A stretch of DNA of 8,074 nt from Bdellovibrionales bacterium (GTDB lineage Bacteria; Bdellovibrionota; Bdellovibrionia; Bdellovibrionales; UBA1609), in the NCBI GenBank assembly GCA_020434645.1, contig JAGRAK010000083.1:1-8074 (forward strand), in the 5' to 3' direction. Under the pieces are notes generated by a model. That model was not told the DNA's origin. It searched no databases and saw only the letters and a program-made list of their open reading frames with translations. Below are positions 5,503 through 8,074 of this stretch, one piece after another (position 1 is the first letter of the stretch; the number at the start of each line of letters is the position of its first letter). The translations under genes and the position numbers were made by a program.

Positions 5503-6840
5503 ATGAAAAATCTGACTCTGCTCGCCATTGATGACGATGAACTTATATTACAATCTCTACGCATTGGGTTACCCAAGCACTGGCGGCTTGAAGCCATCCA
5601 TGGACTTAGTGAGCTCCCCTCAAAAGGCGATTTCACGGCAGCCTTTGTTGACATGCACCTCACTGGCAACACAAACAGGGCTGAAGGCATCGATGTTATC
5701 AAAAAATTAAAAGAAACTTTTCCAAACCTTGAAATTGTGGCCATGTCAGGTGATCTCGATCGAGATCTTATGGAGAAATGCCTTCGCGCTGGTGCCTCTC
5801 GCTATATTGCAAAGCCTCTAAATTTAGATGAAGTCATAATTACACTAGATAAAATTGAGGCTCTGCGTCTTTTGCAGGCTGCACCATTTCGCCATCCCGA
5901 CATGAACATTACGTGGGTAGGCTCAAGTCCCGAGGCACTCCATGTTACCCGCCAAATTGCGATGTTAAAAGGCGAAGATGGACCTATTTTAATCGAAGGT
6001 GAAACCGGAACGGGCAAAGAAGTCGCCGCACAACTTATTCACAGCCAAGAGCCCGATCGACCCTTAATTGCAGTTAACGTTGCCGCTATACCAGAAAATT
6101 TATTTGAATCAGAGCTATTTGGACACGTTCGAGGCGCCTTTACTGGTGCCGACTACACAAAGGTAGGCTTAGCTGAAGCTGCAAGTGGCGGCGATCTTTT
6201 TCTCGACGAAATTGAAGCCTTATCACTCACTCTGCAAGCCAAACTCTTACGCTTTCTCGAAACCGGCGAAGTGCGTCGCATCGGCGCCAAAGAGTCGATA
6301 CGAATCAAAACACGAGTCATAGCCGCAACAAATAAAAGTCTCGAACAGATGGTAAAAGAAGGCACATTTCGCGAAGACTTGCTGTGGAGATTATGCAGCA
6401 AAAAAATAAAACTTCCACCATTACGAGAACGCAAAGACGACATCGCTGAACTTTGCCACTGGTTTTTAGCTAAAGAAAAAAATCGTAAAAAAGAACTCTC
6501 TGCAGATGCTGTTAAAGTCATGCAAGACTACTCTTGGCCGGGCAATGTTCGAGAACTCAAGCGAATATGTGAACAACTCGCTGTGACCTCCCCCCTTCCC
6601 ATTATACGCGGTGAAGATGTTCTTCATATTATCAAACCCACCCTAGACGCCGGATCAGTTGCTGCAATAGACTTCTCATTAGGGCTTGAAGCCATTGTCT
6701 CAAACTATGAGGCTATCGTTCTCACTCAAGCCTTGAATAAACTAAACGACGTCGACGAGGTCGCACGAACACTTCAAGTTTCGCGCTCAAACCTTTATAA
6801 AAAAATAAAAGATTACAACATTGAGTGGAGCAAACAGTGA
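5503..6840 (+). CDS. NtrC-family sigma-54-dependent response regulator (REC-AAA+-Fis HTH)
   Basis: This 445-residue transcription activator should remodel sigma-54 RNA polymerase after phosphorylation. The receiver domain (1-118) has the acidic cluster Asp10-12, phospho-acceptor Asp50 in FVDMHL, Ser82 and Lys104, all intact. The AAA+ domain (about 137-365) has Walker A GETGTGKE at 166-173, the sigma-54-contacting GAFTGA loop complete at 211-216, Walker B DLFLDE at 231-236, Arg-finger region FREDLLWRL at 289-297, and WPGNVREL at 345-352. The C-terminal Fis-type helix-turn-helix (about 410-440) reads VARTLQVSRSNLYKKIK in its core. The ATG at 5503 was chosen because the receiver begins directly there; an in-frame TTG at 5464 would add 13 residues unlike the family and almost touch serA. 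No histidine kinase is in the window, so it is an orphan here. It ends in a GTGA overlap with the membrane-protein gene, so its target may include its own operon. Confidence 0.93.
   Translation: MKNLTLLAIDDDELILQSLRIGLPKHWRLEAIHGLSELPSKGDFTAAFVDMHLTGNTNRAEGIDVIKKLKETFPNLEIVAMSGDLDRDLMEKCLRAGASRYIAKPLNLDEVIITLDKIEALRLLQAAPFRHPDMNITWVGSSPEALHVTRQIAMLKGEDGPILIEGETGTGKEVAAQLIHSQEPDRPLIAVNVAAIPENLFESELFGHVRGAFTGADYTKVGLAEAASGGDLFLDEIEALSLTLQAKLLRFLETGEVRRIGAKESIRIKTRVIAATNKSLEQMVKEGTFREDLLWRLCSKKIKLPPLRERKDDIAELCHWFLAKEKNRKKELSADAVKVMQDYSWPGNVRELKRICEQLAVTSPLPIIRGEDVLHIIKPTLDAGSVAAIDFSLGLEAIVSNYEAIVLTQALNKLNDVDEVARTLQVSRSNLYKKIKDYNIEWSKQ
5752..5767. repeat. 16-bp perfect palindrome inside the response-regulator gene
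   Basis: GATCTCGA followed directly by TCGAGATC is a perfect 16-bp palindrome. It encodes DLDRDL (residues 84-89), just after the receiver Ser82. It may be only a by-product of the repeated Asp-Leu/Arg codons, or an internal operator or mRNA hairpin. Confidence 0.5.
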
Positions 6841-7763
6841 GTGATCACGCTCTTTGGCAAAATCGACTTTATGTTGTAACCGCCAGCGCGACAGTTTTAT
6901 TTTTTTTAATTATTGGCATCGTCTCTTATTTTCTACAAAAGAAAAATCCAAAATGGATCGGCATTTGGGCTAGTATCAAAAGTTGGGTCATCACTTCGCC
7001 CATACTCTTTATTTTTGTCGCGCTCCCCTCTCCGTGGCCACTTATATTTATTGTCATGATCGCTATTTCTGGGGCTAAAACATTCTTTAGAATGACCGGC
7101 ATGTACCACCGAAGCTGGTTTGTATGGCTCACTTATGTTTTTATTATCATTCAAGGTTATTCGATTTACATGGGACACGATCGTTTTTTCAATATAATGC
7201 CCATGATTTTTCTAGCCTGCACAGCCGTCATTCCTATTCTGCGCAACTCTTACACTCAAATGATTCAGTTTATTGCGCTATCACTGATTAATTTTATTAT
7301 TGTCGGCTGGGGATTTATGCATCTCGGGCGCATTATGCTATGGGATGGCGGCCCGCTTATTGTTCTCTACCTCGGCATTCTTTTTGAGTTTTGCGAGGCG
7401 ACCAACTACGCTATCACCAGAAGCTTTGGTCACACAAAACCAATAAATAATATCTCGACTAAGTTTTCACTGGAAGGTTTTTTTGGCTCCATGTTTCTCA
7501 CTATACTGCTAGCGTGGGGCTTAAGACATATGCTCCCAGATCGTTCTGAAATTTACTGGCTATCGGCAGCTCTCATAGTCTCTATTATTGGGCGATTAGG
7601 CGGCCTCACACTTTCAGTCATACGCCGAGATTTAAACATTAAAGAGACGGGTATTTTTATCATTGGCCGTGATGATATCCTTTCGCGAATTGATAAGCCT
7701 ATGTTTGCCGCGCCCGTGTTTTACTTTGTCTATCTGATCATTCAAGGCATCATCAGCATATGA
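6837..7763 (+). CDS. CdsA-like (phosphatidate cytidylyltransferase family) membrane protein with degenerate signature
   Basis: This 308-residue inner-membrane protein has about eight to ten hydrophobic segments (for example 12-32, 50-80, 93-110, 118-136, 143-160, 172-186, 213-230, 241-258, 290-306). CdsA makes CDP-diacylglycerol from CTP and phosphatidate. The family is visible from EATNYAITRSFGHTKP at 187-202, then ISTKFSLEGFFGS at 206-218 (compare ISPKKTxEGxxGG), and SVIRRDLNIKETG at 260-272 leading to ILSRIDKPMFAAPVFY at 281-296. The signature aligns without gaps, but several fixed positions differ: KD is K269-E270, PxHGG is replaced by IGRDD (276-280), and the Asp before Arg284 is Ser283. 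The earlier metal-ligand Asp is Glu187. It could be a divergent enzyme with another alcohol phosphate as substrate, or inactive. GTG at 6837 was chosen for the GGAG at 6827-6830 and its 4-bp overlap with the regulator stop; a GTG at 6825 is the alternative. It overlaps the acyltransferase gene by ATGA. Confidence 0.8.
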   Translation: MSDHALWQNRLYVVTASATVLFFLIIGIVSYFLQKKNPKWIGIWASIKSWVITSPILFIFVALPSPWPLIFIVMIAISGAKTFFRMTGMYHRSWFVWLTYVFIIIQGYSIYMGHDRFFNIMPMIFLACTAVIPILRNSYTQMIQFIALSLINFIIVGWGFMHLGRIMLWDGGPLIVLYLGILFEFCEATNYAITRSFGHTKPINNISTKFSLEGFFGSMFLTILLAWGLRHMLPDRSEIYWLSAALIVSIIGRLGGLTLSVIRRDLNIKETGIFIIGRDDILSRIDKPMFAAPVFYFVYLIIQGIISI

Positions 7764-8074
7764 AAGATTGGAGCTACGACAACGAACAGTGGACGCAACT
7801 CCCTGGTCATTTAAAACATCTTCCATTATTTACCCGTCAGTTCGATTTGATGAGTTGGCTCTTTCGTTTACTTTGGGGTTTCATTCTTAAATTTATTATT
7901 TTCAGATTTTATGTCATTCTCAGAGTTAAGGGCAGTTACAAAGACATTTGGGAGAAACACCCTCGCCTTCTTGTTATTTCAAACCATGCGAGCCACATTG
8001 ATGCAGTCTCGATTACAGCCTCTATACCTTTTCGCTACTGGATTCATCTCTACATATCGGCGGCAAAGGACTAC
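7760..8074 (+). CDS. PlsC-like 1-acylglycerol-3-phosphate acyltransferase family (C-terminus outside window)
   Basis: Hand translation gives 105 residues open to the window end. A hydrophobic, membrane-associating stretch (about 32-54) precedes LLVISNHASHIDAVS at 70-84, which holds the acyltransferase HX4D catalytic motif (His76, Asp81). Members acylate lysophosphatidate to phosphatidate, the substrate of CdsA, so its position directly after the CdsA-like gene is biochemically coherent. The ATG overlaps the previous TGA as ATGA, which implies translational coupling; the nearest purine-rich site (AAGG, 7744-7747) is 12 bases away. The later acyl-acceptor motifs (EGTR and the following ones) are beyond the window, so the acyl acceptor cannot be judged; related acyltransferases act on other lipids. 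Confidence 0.85.
   Translation, partial: MKDWSYDNEQWTQLPGHLKHLPLFTRQFDLMSWLFRLLWGFILKFIIFRFYVILRVKGSYKDIWEKHPRLLVISNHASHIDAVSITASIPFRYWIHLYISAAKDY

Noticed and set aside
6825..6836. Upstream GTG start for the CdsA-like gene
   Set aside because: The GTG at 6837 has a well-spaced GGAG and the typical 4-bp stop/start overlap; the earlier GTG has neither.
1..8074. Resemblance of the gene content (CdsA-like, hydrolase, dual-specificity phosphatase-like) to the E. coli ynbABCD group
   Set aside because: The genes lie in separate, differently oriented units several kilobases apart with serA between them, so shared ancestry as an operon is not supported.
1..8074. CRISPR arrays, tRNA or rRNA genes, insertion sequences, sigma-54 -24/-12 sites
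   Set aside because: I looked for spaced repeats, cloverleaf-like segments, transposase motifs and GG-N10-GC elements upstream of the starts and found none convincing by eye.

Overview
The window comes from a Gram-negative bacterial chromosome with tightly packed genes. Three proteins carry Sec signal peptides. One regulator is of the sigma-54 activator type. SerA is of the gamma-proteobacterial ACT-domain type, and there is a surface-sugar type glycosyltransferase. Base composition leans to A+T by eye. A Bdellovibrio-like predator or related former delta-proteobacterium would fit, but that is an inference from style and not from a marker gene. I see no tRNA, rRNA, CRISPR array, insertion sequence or phage gene.

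Left part (1-3230): three exported proteins. On the minus strand are a secreted alpha/beta-hydrolase (lipase-like, C-terminus beyond the window) and, upstream of it, a secreted protein with a protein-tyrosine-phosphatase-like fold whose P-loop keeps Cys but lacks the usual Arg. Divergent from the latter, across a 135-bp intergenic region, is a secreted protein with the core motifs of the four-jointed/Fam20 type of secretory-pathway kinase. This divergent exported kinase-like/phosphatase-like pair is the most unusual content of the window and could be an undescribed extracytoplasmic phosphorylation or phosphate-recognition module.

Middle part (3222-5460, minus strand): serA (D-3-phosphoglycerate dehydrogenase, serine biosynthesis) is followed by an overlapping GT4-family glycosyltransferase gene. 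The glycosyltransferase and kinase-like genes converge and overlap by 9 bp at their stop codons.

Right part (5503-8074, plus strand): an NtrC-type response regulator (REC, AAA+ with an intact GAFTGA loop, Fis-type HTH), a CdsA-like polytopic membrane protein and a PlsC-like acyltransferase (cut by the window end) are joined by two 4-bp stop/start overlaps. They are almost certainly one operon. It links an orphan sigma-54 activator to phospholipid chemistry, and the CdsA-like protein departs from the family signature at several normally invariant positions. The regulator and serA are divergent with only 42 bp between their start codons.
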